Shown: positions 1 through 7,093, counted from the stretch's first letter. The stretch: 9,729 nt of DNA from Deltaproteobacteria bacterium (GCA_029570245.1 JAKQSH010000284.1:1-9729); one strand, 5' to 3'. The notes: generated from the letters alone by a model not told the origin. Translations and numbers: made by a program.

Positions 1-395
1 GTCTCACAATAATTGGGCAACACACAATAGATTTCATGGGCACAAAAAGATCCCTTGTCGGGACAATCGGCGTCTACTTTGCATTCGCGACACACGCCAG
101 TAGCTGGAGACGGCAGCGGATCGCAATAGACGTTTTCGGGATGCAGGAAATACTCGTATTCCTGCGAAGGCAGATTTGCACAATCATCATCGGTTACACA
201 ATCAGTAATCGGCTCACCCTGACCTTCGGCCTCGTCTTCACGGTCTCCTTCGCCCTCGCCTTCACCTTCACCCTCTCCTTCACCCTCACCTTCACCGCTG
301 TCTTCGTCATCGGTGCTACAGGAGCAGGTGAAGAAGAGCGTAAGAAACAGAATTACAAACATTATTGCTTTTATGGTTTTCATGATTTTTCTCAT
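1..395 (-). CDS. Cys-rich surface lipoprotein with Gly-Glu tether (3' end beyond window)
   Basis: The first 131 codons are visible and the gene runs off the left edge. The N-terminus has a basic start (MRKIMKTIK), a hydrophobic core, and Cys24/Cys26 after FFT/TCS. This is an imperfect lipobox but fits a lipoprotein signal. Eight Gly-Glu pairs follow (residues 34-49), then an acidic stretch to about 62, which looks like a flexible tether. From residue 66 there are nine cysteines in 65 residues (66, 72, 91, 102, 105, 111, 118, 124, 130) with DDDCA and DADCP motifs, suggesting small disulfide-bonded modules. Similar Cys-rich modules after acidic tethers are known in myxobacterial-type surface proteins. 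An in-frame ATG at 383 is an alternative start. The ATG at 395 lies 4 nt after the metalloprotease stop, with AAGGA almost touching it, so translational coupling is likely. No enzymatic motif is visible. Function is unknown; exposure at the outer surface is inferred. Confidence 0.75.
   Translation of the reverse strand, partial: MRKIMKTIKAIMFVILFLTLFFTCSCSTDDEDSGEGEGEGEGEGEGEGEGDREDEAEGQGEPITDCVTDDDCANLPSQEYEYFLHPENVYCDPLPSPATGVCRECKVDADCPDKGSFCAHEIYCVLPNYCE
243..296 (-). repeat. Degenerate 6-bp tandem repeat encoding (Gly-Glu)n
   Basis: Nine consecutive hexamers of the form GGN-GAN, read on the minus strand, encode eight Gly-Glu pairs and a final Gly-Asp. Third codon positions vary (GGT/GGA/GGC, GAA/GAG), so the repeat is kept at the protein level and is not a perfect DNA repeat. 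Six-base units preserve the frame when the copy number changes, so tether length can vary between strains without breaking the gene. Confidence 0.85.
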
Positions 396-399
396 TTCC

Positions 400-1736
400 T
401 TAGTTTTGATCCTGGTCATCCAGGCAGTTCTGGGTCATTTCATCACTGGTATCAAGAATGGAGGCTATCTGCGTTTCATAATGCCGATAATCATAAACGT
501 TCCGCCCATCTGCATCGCTTTCACAATCACGCCGATTTGACGTTCCATTAATAAAACTCTGCCATATTCCATTGATTTGCGAGATTGTCAGGTTCGTGTT
601 GTCATTTCCATCATCACCATTTGTTGTCGAGTCGTACAAATCCCAGAAATAACGGGCGGCGTTACCTCTGCAAAGATGAGGTGTTTTGATATTTACCGGA
701 GTTGTCTTATTCTGCACACAAGCCCTGCTGCCGCTGTTACCAGCGGTAGTATCCCCTTCAAAATTATGAGTGGAAGTGCTGTAATACGGCACGTCGGCAT
801 CCTCGTCGAAATAAACAACCCCAGCAATAAAAGTTGCCCAGGCTTCACTTATTACGCACTTTTCATTTGCAGCATAATCGGTCCATCCATAAGCTGCAGA
901 GCCGCAACCGCCCATAGTACAATCGTTGTCCCCCGGTTCAAACAGCAATCTGTAAAACAAAATGTGTCCCATTTCGTGAGCTATAAGCATATTTCCCTTA
1001 TAGCTGCTGACACAGGCTGTATTCGGAGGATATGAATATCCGCCATATCCGCTTGTACACTCCGTTTCTCCTGGTTTATTGGGGTAATAGACAGTAATTG
1101 AAGATGTATGGCCGTTCTCCGACAAATCTCCCAGATACTTATAAACATCATTCATTGATTGTAGAATGTCGGCGAAAGCTTCTTCTTGTGAATAGTTATC
1201 TGAAACGTCATTCTGGTCAACGCAGAAATTATTGTTGCTGCTGGAACATGTAAGATTAATGTCTTTCCAGATGTGCGCACCATTAATTGTGCTGTTGGTT
1301 GATACTTTTGTCAGATAATTTCCATCATCGTCTTTGACGCAGCCAAAACGATTGCAGTATTTGTGGTATATATAAACCACGTCGCCGGTGACTGCTCCCG
1401 AAACCGAATAGAATCCGGCAGAGCCAGAATACGTTGAACCGAGAAGAACATCGTCTGTTTCGCTGCAGCCACTCGCTTTATCACGACAACTGCCCCGTTT
1501 GGCGTAAACATAGATTTTTACGCCTTCGGCAAACACATTATGAGAATAATCCGGGTCGAAATATTCGATGTCCTCATATGTGAAATGCGCACCGCTGGTG
1601 TCGCCTCCGTTTGGAACATATTGAGTGCGGCTATCCCAGAACCTAACGTATCCTCTCACATAATAGGCGTAACATGGCGTTACCCCCCCCAAAAAATCAG
1701 CAACAGCAGCAGCAAAGGGAACACTTTACTTCTCAT
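400..1736 (-). CDS. Secreted zinc metalloprotease (HExxH), frame interrupted in signal peptide
   Basis: The uninterrupted frame runs from a TTG at 1692 to the stop at 400 (430 codons). The true start is most likely the ATG at 1736, because AAGGAGGT (1750-1743) sits 6 nt upstream and the first codons encode a signal peptide (MRSKVFPLLLLLLIFWGG). That frame ends at once in TAA after the G8 tract. One extra G restores a roughly 445-residue protein with a signal-peptidase I site after CYA. Numbering from the TTG, residues about 55-112 look like a transthyretin/carboxypeptidase-regulatory-type beta domain. HEMGH at 239-243 supplies two zinc histidines and the catalytic Glu. SEAWATF at 282-288 gives a plausible third ligand, Glu283, as in gluzincins (HExxH + SE.W). 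Many cysteines suggest an extracytoplasmic, disulfide-bonded protein. The substrate is unknown. It is co-transcribed with the Cys-rich lipoprotein 4 nt downstream. The frameshift could be phase variation, slippage, decay or a sequence error. Confidence 0.8.
1683..1696 (-). repeat. T6-G8 homopolymer tract in signal-peptide codons
   Basis: On the minus strand six T are followed by eight G and then TAA. The tract lies at codons 14-18 from the ATG at 1736, within the hydrophobic core and end of the signal peptide. With G8 the reading frame ends at the adjacent TAA; with G9 (or G6) it enters the metalloprotease frame. Position and length match those of contingency tracts seen in known phase-variable surface genes. 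Confidence 0.75.
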
Positions 1737-1794
1737 TCCGCCACCTCCTTGACCTTATTGTTTTTCGATCTGTTCGGAAAGCATAACTGATTAA

Positions 1795-1823
1795 ATCATA
1801 TTGACGAACAGTAATTCCGTCAA
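1795..1823 (-). promoter_or_regulatory. Sigma70-type promoter for the metalloprotease/lipoprotein unit
   Basis: Read on the minus strand, TTGACG (1823-1818), a 17-nt spacer and TATGAT (1800-1795) form a near-consensus -35/-10 pair. It lies about 60 nt upstream of the ATG at 1736, and an AAGGAGGT ribosome site lies between. The -35 element is also one arm of an inverted repeat TTGACG-N11-CGTCAA (1801-1823), so a repressor site embedded in the promoter is possible. Confidence 0.7.
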
Positions 1824-1847
1824 GCGATTTCTGAGAACCGGAACATA

Positions 1848-1864
1848 TTGTCATACTGTGACAA
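1848..1864. promoter_or_regulatory. Inverted repeat TTGTCA-N5-TGACAA, possible regulator site
   Basis: This is a perfect 6-bp dyad with a 5-bp centre, about 25 bp upstream of the -35 element of the metalloprotease promoter, a usual place for an activator or upstream operator. No T tract follows on either strand, so a terminator is unlikely. No regulator family can be named from the sequence alone. Confidence 0.35.
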
Positions 1865-1948
1865 ATCCGGCTTATATCCGGTTGAGCATGAAATCACTCG
1901 ACCGCAAACGTTGAGCAAACATCAAAGAGACTGAGCATGCCTTTCTCT

Positions 1949-2134
1949 TTACATATCAGAAAACAGTTTGCCCTTATGACCCCAGTTTGAGAACGGAATT
2001 TCCTCGATCACAACGTAAGTGTACTCAGGCGGTTTGTCCGCCACTTCGTACAGGTCTTCGGTGAAACGGCGCGTAAGTTCGCGCTTCTGTTCGTCGCTCA
2101 ATGTTCCCAGAACTTTCAGGTTCACAATCGGCAT
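1949..2134 (-). CDS. 4-oxalocrotonate tautomerase-like protein
   Basis: This 61-codon gene begins MPIVNLKVLG. After Met removal, Pro1 would be the catalytic base of the tautomerase (4-OT) superfamily. The rest matches 4-OT through the SDEQKREL helix start at 12-19 and VVIEEIP at 40-46. The length is also typical of the family, whose members form hexamers of a beta-alpha-beta unit. Compared with the characterised Pseudomonas enzyme, Arg11 is Leu, Arg39 is Tyr and Phe50 is Trp. The Pro1 chemistry may therefore persist, but substrate binding should differ and the substrate cannot be assigned. The ATG at 2134 has a purine-rich GGAAGAGGAGA just upstream. Longer upstream extensions of this frame would remove Pro1 from the N-terminus and run antisense to nadE. 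The gene is divergent from nadE across about 115 bp. Confidence 0.85.
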   Translation of the reverse strand: MPIVNLKVLGTLSDEQKRELTRRFTEDLYEVADKPPEYTYVVIEEIPFSNWGHKGKLFSDM

Positions 2135-2169
2135 TCTCCTCTTCCTTTCCGTTGAGTGATTTTTGTTTT

Positions 2170-2198
2170 TTGTATACATCCGCCATATGGCGTATAAA
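2170..2198 (+). promoter_or_regulatory. Facing promoter-like elements around a 12-bp palindrome (tautomerase/nadE)
   Basis: On the plus strand TTGTAT (2170-2175), a 17-nt spacer and TATAAA (2193-2198) could serve nadE. On the minus strand TATACA (2176-2171) with TTTATA (2198-2193) 16 nt away could serve the tautomerase gene, so the two sets occupy the same bases. The spacer contains the perfect palindrome CGCCATATGGCG (2181-2192), a possible operator for both genes. The hexamers are only fair matches to consensus. Confidence 0.4.
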
Positions 2199-2249
2199 TA
2201 TGTCAGTTCGCAGTCGGCGGACAAACATTTATTTATGGAAGACCATGAC

Positions 2250-4244
2250 ATGAAACTCATCAAAGTCGCGGCAGCGGCGCTCAACCAGACTCCGCTGGAC
2301 TGGGCGCACAATTCGAAAAACATCATCGACGCCATAAAACAGGCCAGATCGGAAGGCGTCGGAATTCTCTGTCTGCCGGAATTGTGCATCAGCGGATACG
2401 GATGTGAAGACGCCTTTCTGTCTCCGGCGCTGCACGAAACGGCCATGCAGGTTCTGCACGAAATTCTGCCGCACACAAGCGACATCGTCGTTTCGCTGGG
2501 ATTGCCGCTGAATTATCAGAATGGTTTGTACAATGCAGCCTGCCTGGCGGTGAATGGCCGCATCGCCGGATTCGCAGCCAAGCGCTTTCTGGCCGGACAG
2601 GGCATACATTACGAACCGCGCTGGTTCAAAGCCTGGCCCGAAAACGTACGCGGCGAAATAAAAACGCCGTCTGGAAATCACCCGGTCGGAGACCTGCTGT
2701 TCGATATCGGCGGGGTAAGAATAGGTTTCGAAATCTGCGAGGACGCCTGGGTTCCGTGCCGCCCCGGTTCAAAACAGGTCAGTCACGGCGTTGATGTGAT
2801 TCTCAATCCCAGCGCCAGCCATTTCGCCTTCGGCAAGTTCGAAGTACGCAAGCGTTTTGTACTGGAGGGTTCGCGCGCCTTCGGCGTGAGTTATGTTTTC
2901 GCGAACATGCTGGGTAATGAAGCCGGACGCGCCATATACGACGGAGAAACACTGATCGCCTCCGACGGAAAACTTCTGGCTGTCGGCCCGCGCTTCTCTT
3001 TCAGAGATTTCCGCATGAGTTCGGCGCTGGTCGATCTTGACCGCACACGCTTGAGCCAGGTCAGTCTTTCCACACTCGAACAGGACATCGAAAATGCGCC
3101 GCACTATCGCGTCGCTGCCGATTTCCCATGGCCCGACCTTGAGCCGCAGAAACAGCAGGCGATCCAGCCGGGATGGGAGAACAGCCCGCATATTAAAGAA
3201 GAGGAGTTCGCACGCGCCGAAGCGCTGGCGCTCTTCGATTACATGCGCAAAAGCCGTTCGCGCGGCTATGTTGTTTCGCTTTCCGGCGGAGCGGATTCTT
3301 CGGCGATCTCCTGTCTGATTTACCTTATGACTCGCTTCGGAACCGACGAACTTGGCCTGGAGGGCTTGAAAAACAAACTGTCGCACATTCCGTCGCTCAA
3401 TACCATAAACGACGTTTCCGGGTTGATGCATGAGTTGCTCACCTGCGCTTACCAGTCCACCCGCAACAGCGGAAGCGTCACGCGCAATGCCGCGCGCGGG
3501 CTGGCCGAGGCCATAGGGGCTTCGTTTTTCGAGTTCGACGTTGACGCACTGGTTTCGGGATACGTCGGCATGATTGAAAATGCCATAGGACGCAAACTGA
3601 GCTGGGAAAACGACGACCTGGCGCTTCAGAACATTCAGGCCCGCGTGCGTGCGCCCTCGGTCTGGCTGCTGGCTAACATTCGAGGCGCGCTGCTTCTGGC
3701 AACCAGCAACCGATCCGAGGCGGCTGTAGGTTACGCCACAATGGACGGCGACACATCCGGCGGCCTGGCGCCCATAGGCGGCATCGACAAGGCATTTCTG
3801 CGCCGCTGGCTGGAATGGCTTGAAAAGACCGGCCCGCAAAACGTTGGAAATATACCGGCGCTGTCAGCCGTAACCTGCCAGGCGCCCACGGCGGAACTGC
3901 GCCCCGGCAAGGAAAAGCAGACGGACGAAAAAGACCTCATGCCATATGACGTTCTGGATGAAATCGAACGCTTGAGCATCCGTGATAAAAAATCGCCGCT
4001 CGAAATCTTCAAGCTGCTGCGACCTCAATTCAAAGAAGCAGGCGATGCTAAATTGTATGAGTGGATAGAACGCTTTTTCCGCCTCTGGTGCCGCAATCAG
4101 TGGAAACGCGAACGTTACGCACCGTCTTTCCACCTCGACGACGAGAACCTCGATCCGAAAACGTGGTGCCGCTTCCCCATTCTGTCGGGCGGATTCGAAC
4201 GCGAGCTTGCACAACTGCGTGAATACCTTAACAGAAAATCGTAA
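2250..4244 (+). CDS. nadE: Glutamine-dependent NAD+ synthetase
   Basis: This 664-residue cytoplasmic enzyme converts nicotinate adenine dinucleotide to NAD+ using ATP and ammonia taken from glutamine (the last step of NAD synthesis). The N-terminal half is a nitrilase-type glutaminase with a visible Glu-Lys-Cys triad: Glu44 in LPELC, Lys111 in AAKRF and nucleophile Cys163 in EICEDAW. The C-terminal half is the ATP-pyrophosphatase synthetase domain, with the PP-loop SGGADS at 345-350 and the conserved LLATSNRSE (482-490) and GDTSGGLAPIGGIDK (500-514) blocks. Both active sites look intact, and the length fits the long glutamine-dependent type. The start is MKLIKVAAAALNQ at 2250, preceded by GGAAG at 9 nt. 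In-frame ATGs at 2187 and 2235 would add residues not expected for the family, and the first lies within the promoter-like region. It is transcribed alone, divergent from the tautomerase gene. No clear terminator was seen after 4244. Confidence 0.96.
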   Translation: MKLIKVAAAALNQTPLDWAHNSKNIIDAIKQARSEGVGILCLPELCISGYGCEDAFLSPALHETAMQVLHEILPHTSDIVVSLGLPLNYQNGLYNAACLAVNGRIAGFAAKRFLAGQGIHYEPRWFKAWPENVRGEIKTPSGNHPVGDLLFDIGGVRIGFEICEDAWVPCRPGSKQVSHGVDVILNPSASHFAFGKFEVRKRFVLEGSRAFGVSYVFANMLGNEAGRAIYDGETLIASDGKLLAVGPRFSFRDFRMSSALVDLDRTRLSQVSLSTLEQDIENAPHYRVAADFPWPDLEPQKQQAIQPGWENSPHIKEEEFARAEALALFDYMRKSRSRGYVVSLSGGADSSAISCLIYLMTRFGTDELGLEGLKNKLSHIPSLNTINDVSGLMHELLTCAYQSTRNSGSVTRNAARGLAEAIGASFFEFDVDALVSGYVGMIENAIGRKLSWENDDLALQNIQARVRAPSVWLLANIRGALLLATSNRSEAAVGYATMDGDTSGGLAPIGGIDKAFLRRWLEWLEKTGPQNVGNIPALSAVTCQAPTAELRPGKEKQTDEKDLMPYDVLDEIERLSIRDKKSPLEIFKLLRPQFKEAGDAKLYEWIERFFRLWCRNQWKRERYAPSFHLDDENLDPKTWCRFPILSGGFERELAQLREYLNRKS

Positions 4245-4331
4245 CCGACAAATCAGTATTGGATGAAAGCGACAATCAGCAGCCTAAGCTGAGACAAGGT
4301 AAAGCAGTGACAGATTGTTTGCGGCCCGGAG

Positions 4332-4745
4332 TCAGAATCCGTCTCTGTGCCATTGATCCTGCGTAAGATAAATAGTTACACCCGACAATGCCAGTCTTTT
4401 CAATTCTTCATACAACTCACCGCATTTCATGTACCAGCAATCGGCCTCTCCGTACTTGAAGTCGTGTAAAATACCGGCACGCCTCAAATGTTTTTCCAAT
4501 TCATTTCTTATCCACGCACCCGCCGGATGGTCGATTCTGGTTTTGCTGATTTCGGGATTCAGACGCCTGATCGGTCTTTCTACACGTAGCCCATCCGAGT
4601 CTACATATTCTCAGCGGTAAGAATTTTCTCAAGCGCCTGCGGTATGATTATTTTTGTGAATACTCCATATGCCTTCAATGGCTATTGTACGATCTTGCCT
4701 TGCCTTTGAATATATTGTCTGGTATTTCTTTTAATACCGCTGTAT
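4332..4745 (-). pseudogene. Frameshifted remnant of an unrecognised protein gene
   Basis: Between nadE and the next gene the minus strand carries three adjoining protein-like stretches in successive frames. The first (about 4745-4675) ends IFKGKARSYNSH-stop. The second (4681-4601) reads KAYGVFTKIIIPQALEKIL and on to a stop. The third (4610-4332, 92 codons) contains RIDHPAGAWIRNELEKHLRR and ends QDQWHRDGF-stop. Adding one base near 4676 and another near 4610 joins them into a single chain of about 135-140 residues. The mixed charged/aromatic composition and clean joins make chance less likely. No start codon with a ribosome site is visible, and the 5' end overlaps the leader of the plus-strand lipoprotein gene. 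I do not recognise the family. It could be a decayed accessory gene, or a live gene broken by two missing bases in the sequence. The 87 nt between nadE and this remnant hold nothing recognisable. Confidence 0.5.
4721..4738. promoter_or_regulatory. Inverted repeat GGTATT-N6-AATACC upstream of lipoprotein operon
   Basis: This is a perfect 6-bp dyad ending 27 nt before the ATG of the first lipoprotein gene, in its likely 5' leader or promoter. It could be an operator. No convincing -35/-10 pair was found nearby, and the same bases lie in the minus-strand remnant, so the assignment is tentative. Confidence 0.25.
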
Positions 4746-4765
4746 TAGCTGGAGGCGATAGAAAA

Positions 4766-5974
4766 ATGTCGATCAATACATGGTTCGCAAAGCGATTTTC
4801 ATCAGCGACTGCGGCAATCTGCATGATTTCGGCAGCATTGGCCGCCATATCAGGCTGCACTTCTCTGGGCGACACCACAGAAAACAACTCCTCTCTTTCT
4901 GCGAACGAAGTGTACGTAGGCGCGATTCCAGACTGGCAGGCTCTGCAGGTGGCTCTGCCTAAACAATCATCTTCAGCCGCGAAACTGCTTGCGGAAGACG
5001 GCGATGCAGACAGCGAAGCACAGGAAGCGGAAATTGAAGACGAAATAGAAACAGTCGAAGACCCGGACATCGAAACGCCGAATTCGCGTCTGGCAACTTT
5101 TTATTACATGGCGCTGAGCAACGCCGACGAATGGGCCAAGCTGGTAAAAATAATTTTCAACCCGGCAGTCGCAGTGGCCGGGCTTCCACCGTCTTCCGTA
5201 ACCGGGAGCAAGCACATCTGGGAAATGAAGAACCCCGTTGTAAAAGACAGTGTAATAGTGCCGCGTCTTTCAATCCTTAACAACGGCCCGGATAGCTATG
5301 ACATTCAGTTCGAAATAGTGCCGTTTTCGACCGAAAGCTCATCCGGCGACTATTACCGCGTATTCTGGAGGGGAGACATGAGCCGCGACCCGGAAGTCGC
5401 CGGACGCGGCACCGGCAATTTTGCAGTCAACTTCACCGCCGCTCATGCCATAGAACCACAATATACCGCAACCGGTGTTCTCAACCTGTCCTTCAACAAC
5501 ACCAGCAATGGAGTTCAGAGCTTCAAGGCCGATTTCAGACAGTTCACCCCCGTCCAGGAAGAAGGCAACTCGCCTTTCAGCTGGATTGCAAACTACGAAC
5601 TGGATGAGGAAGGCACCGGATATTACGCCTTCCTCGAAAGACTGAACTGGTCGCGCTTGAGCGAGAAGCTCGAAATATTTGATGTTACAGTCAAATGGCG
5701 CGCCGACGGAAGCGGACAGGCACTTGTTATTATTACTGGCGAAGACTTGACGGATCAGAATCTCGACAGCGTGGAAATCCGTGAATGCTGGAGTACGCAG
5801 ATGATTCAGAATTATTACACCCAGATCAACAACTGGACCGGCAAAGAACCCACAGAAAGCAGCGGAGTCAAAGGTTCTCCATCGAACTGCATATTCGATT
5901 TCGAAGACCTGGCTGATAAATTTGCAGAAGAAACCGAAGAAGAGTCGTCGGATGGAGACGGTGAAATCAACTGA
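4766..5974 (+). CDS. Lipoprotein of unknown function, tandem paralogue A
   Basis: This 402-residue protein has a basic N-terminus, a hydrophobic core and lipobox AISG-Cys31, so it should be lipid-anchored in the envelope. Residues about 77-104 are a strongly acidic, probably disordered tether. A globular part follows, rich in beta-prone segments with no recognised catalytic motif. Shared with the next gene are LPP (140-142), IWE..NP (151-157), VPR (165-167), W-R/G-G-D/E (201-204), RGTG (214-217), WRADGSGQ (311-318), ITGEDL (323-328) and VEIRECW (336-342). A second cysteine (Cys375) also has a counterpart there, suggesting a conserved disulfide with Cys341. The tail is again acidic. The start at 4766 follows GGAGG by about 10 nt; an in-frame upstream ATG at 4685 would put 27 unlikely residues before the signal. 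It is the first gene of a plus-strand operon. I cannot name a family. Confidence 0.85.
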   Translation: MSINTWFAKRFSSATAAICMISAALAAISGCTSLGDTTENNSSLSANEVYVGAIPDWQALQVALPKQSSSAAKLLAEDGDADSEAQEAEIEDEIETVEDPDIETPNSRLATFYYMALSNADEWAKLVKIIFNPAVAVAGLPPSSVTGSKHIWEMKNPVVKDSVIVPRLSILNNGPDSYDIQFEIVPFSTESSSGDYYRVFWRGDMSRDPEVAGRGTGNFAVNFTAAHAIEPQYTATGVLNLSFNNTSNGVQSFKADFRQFTPVQEEGNSPFSWIANYELDEEGTGYYAFLERLNWSRLSEKLEIFDVTVKWRADGSGQALVIITGEDLTDQNLDSVEIRECWSTQMIQNYYTQINNWTGKEPTESSGVKGSPSNCIFDFEDLADKFAEETEEESSDGDGEIN

Positions 5975-6016
5975 AAAGCCAGTTGCTTATTGAAAGACAG
6001 TCAAGGAGCGTTGCCA

Positions 6017-7093
6017 ATGTCGATGAACAGACGGAAATTACTGATGGCTCTGGCGATTGTGTCTTTATCGGCGCTTCATGCTGCAGCTTGCGGTTCAGAC
6101 CACGACAACGGCGGCAGCGGAGAATATGTCCCGTCCGAAGAAGACCTGCAGTTCATCAACTCCGTTCCCGACGCCGATTCGCTCTTGATGTCAATACCTT
6201 CCGCAAGCGATCAGGACAGCGAAGCAAAACTGCTGGCCAAAGTCGGTGAAACCTCACAGTATTATCTTGTAACACGCAAATGCATGCACGAGCTTAATTT
6301 CGGGCTTAACTCGATGCTTTCCATAATCGAAGAAGTCCTTGAGCTTCCGCCGACCGAAACCACAGCCGAAACCCGCATCTGGCAGGCCGAACAACCGCTT
6401 AGTGGAATGGATTCTTTCGTGCCGCGTTTCCGTATGAACCGCCTTGACGCTTCAAGTTTCTATTACATGTACGAATGGCGTCCCAAAGACGAGCCGGAAG
6501 GCTGGATCAAAATATGGTGGGGCGAAATAGTCCCGGATGAAAGTGCGATTCATCGCGGAAAAGGCGAAATGCACTTCGATTTCGATACTGCGGCTGAGAT
6601 TGACTCTTCGATCTCGGAGCGTGGCATGCTTGATATCGAATTCGACACCAGAACAACAAACGGTCGAAGCATAAAGGTGAGCCTCACAGATTTTACGTCT
6701 CAAACTGACGACGACTCTCCGGCCAGCGGAACTTACGGCTTCAGCGAAACACCGGAACTTGAAGGTTCATTCAGCTTCGACATCGAAAGCAACTGGGCGC
6801 CGGAATCATATGAATACGAAAATCTGGCAGTCGAAACGCGCTGGCAGTCAGACGGGACCGGACAGTCACAAGTCGTAATCACCGGCGACGGCATCGACAT
6901 CGACCACTCCGGGCTCGAAATGATAGAGGTCCGCGAGTGCTGGAACGGTTCGTTCAAAGAGACATATGGTGTCAGTATTTACCATTTCGAAAAGGGCTCC
7001 GAGGCAGACGATCTGGGACAGAATCCATTTTACAGCGAAGAAGAAGGGAACGCCCGGACCTGCCCGTTCTCGTTCGAAAGCATGGCGGACTGA
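6017..7093 (+). CDS. Lipoprotein of unknown function, tandem paralogue B
   Basis: This 358-residue protein has a lipoprotein signal (MSMNRRKLLMALAIVSLS, then HAAA-Cys25) followed by a Gly/Asp/Ser-rich linker. It is a diverged paralogue of the preceding gene. Matching blocks occur in the same order: LPP (110-112), IWQAEQP (121-127), VPR (135-137), WWGE (167-170), RGKG (180-183), the NGRSIKVSLTDFT region (215-227), WQSDGTGQ (276-283), VITGDG (287-292) and IEVRECW (303-309). Cys308 and Cys349 correspond to the cysteine pair of paralogue A, and Cys89 is extra. It lacks the long acidic tether of A. AAGGAG at 6003-6008 lies 8 nt before the ATG at 6017 and decides the start over an in-frame upstream codon. 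It begins 42 nt after paralogue A and ends 57 nt before the membrane-protein gene, with no terminator between, so co-transcription is likely. Function unknown. Confidence 0.85.
   Translation: MSMNRRKLLMALAIVSLSALHAAACGSDHDNGGSGEYVPSEEDLQFINSVPDADSLLMSIPSASDQDSEAKLLAKVGETSQYYLVTRKCMHELNFGLNSMLSIIEEVLELPPTETTAETRIWQAEQPLSGMDSFVPRFRMNRLDASSFYYMYEWRPKDEPEGWIKIWWGEIVPDESAIHRGKGEMHFDFDTAAEIDSSISERGMLDIEFDTRTTNGRSIKVSLTDFTSQTDDDSPASGTYGFSETPELEGSFSFDIESNWAPESYEYENLAVETRWQSDGTGQSQVVITGDGIDIDHSGLEMIEVRECWNGSFKETYGVSIYHFEKGSEADDLGQNPFYSEEEGNARTCPFSFESMAD

Noticed and set aside
36..551. Plus-strand open frame with repeated FT/LT residues
   Set aside because: This is the antisense shadow of the Gly-Glu repeat and flanking coding sequence of the minus-strand lipoprotein and protease.
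1883..1937. Three copies of TGAGCA as possible direct-repeat operators
   Set aside because: Only 6 bp is shared, spacing is irregular (29 and 20 bp) and there is no link to a promoter; close to chance.
2163..2249. N-terminal extension of nadE by 29 codons
   Set aside because: It overlaps the promoter-like region and palindrome, lacks a good ribosome site, and the family N-terminus (MKLIKVAAAALNQ) begins at 2250.
2135..2485. Longer upstream extension of the tautomerase frame
   Set aside because: It runs antisense to nadE and would bury the catalytic Pro1; the ATG at 2134 has a purine-rich ribosome site and matches the family length.
2769..3839. Long minus-strand open frame (356 codons) antisense to nadE
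   Set aside because: nadE has full family motifs over this span; the reverse frame has no motifs and is explained by the GC-rich codon pattern.
4190..4206. tRNA T-arm-like bases (GTTCGAATCC type) on the minus strand
   Set aside because: They lie inside the well-supported nadE coding sequence, and no acceptor stem or anticodon arm could be matched around them.
4276..4292. TCAGC...GCTGA as a nadE terminator
   Set aside because: The stem is only 5 bp, with no GC-rich core and no following T run.
4746..5070. Minus-strand open frame antisense to lipoprotein A
   Set aside because: A Ser/Ala-rich shadow of the acidic plus-strand coding region; only the part below about 4745 looks coding.
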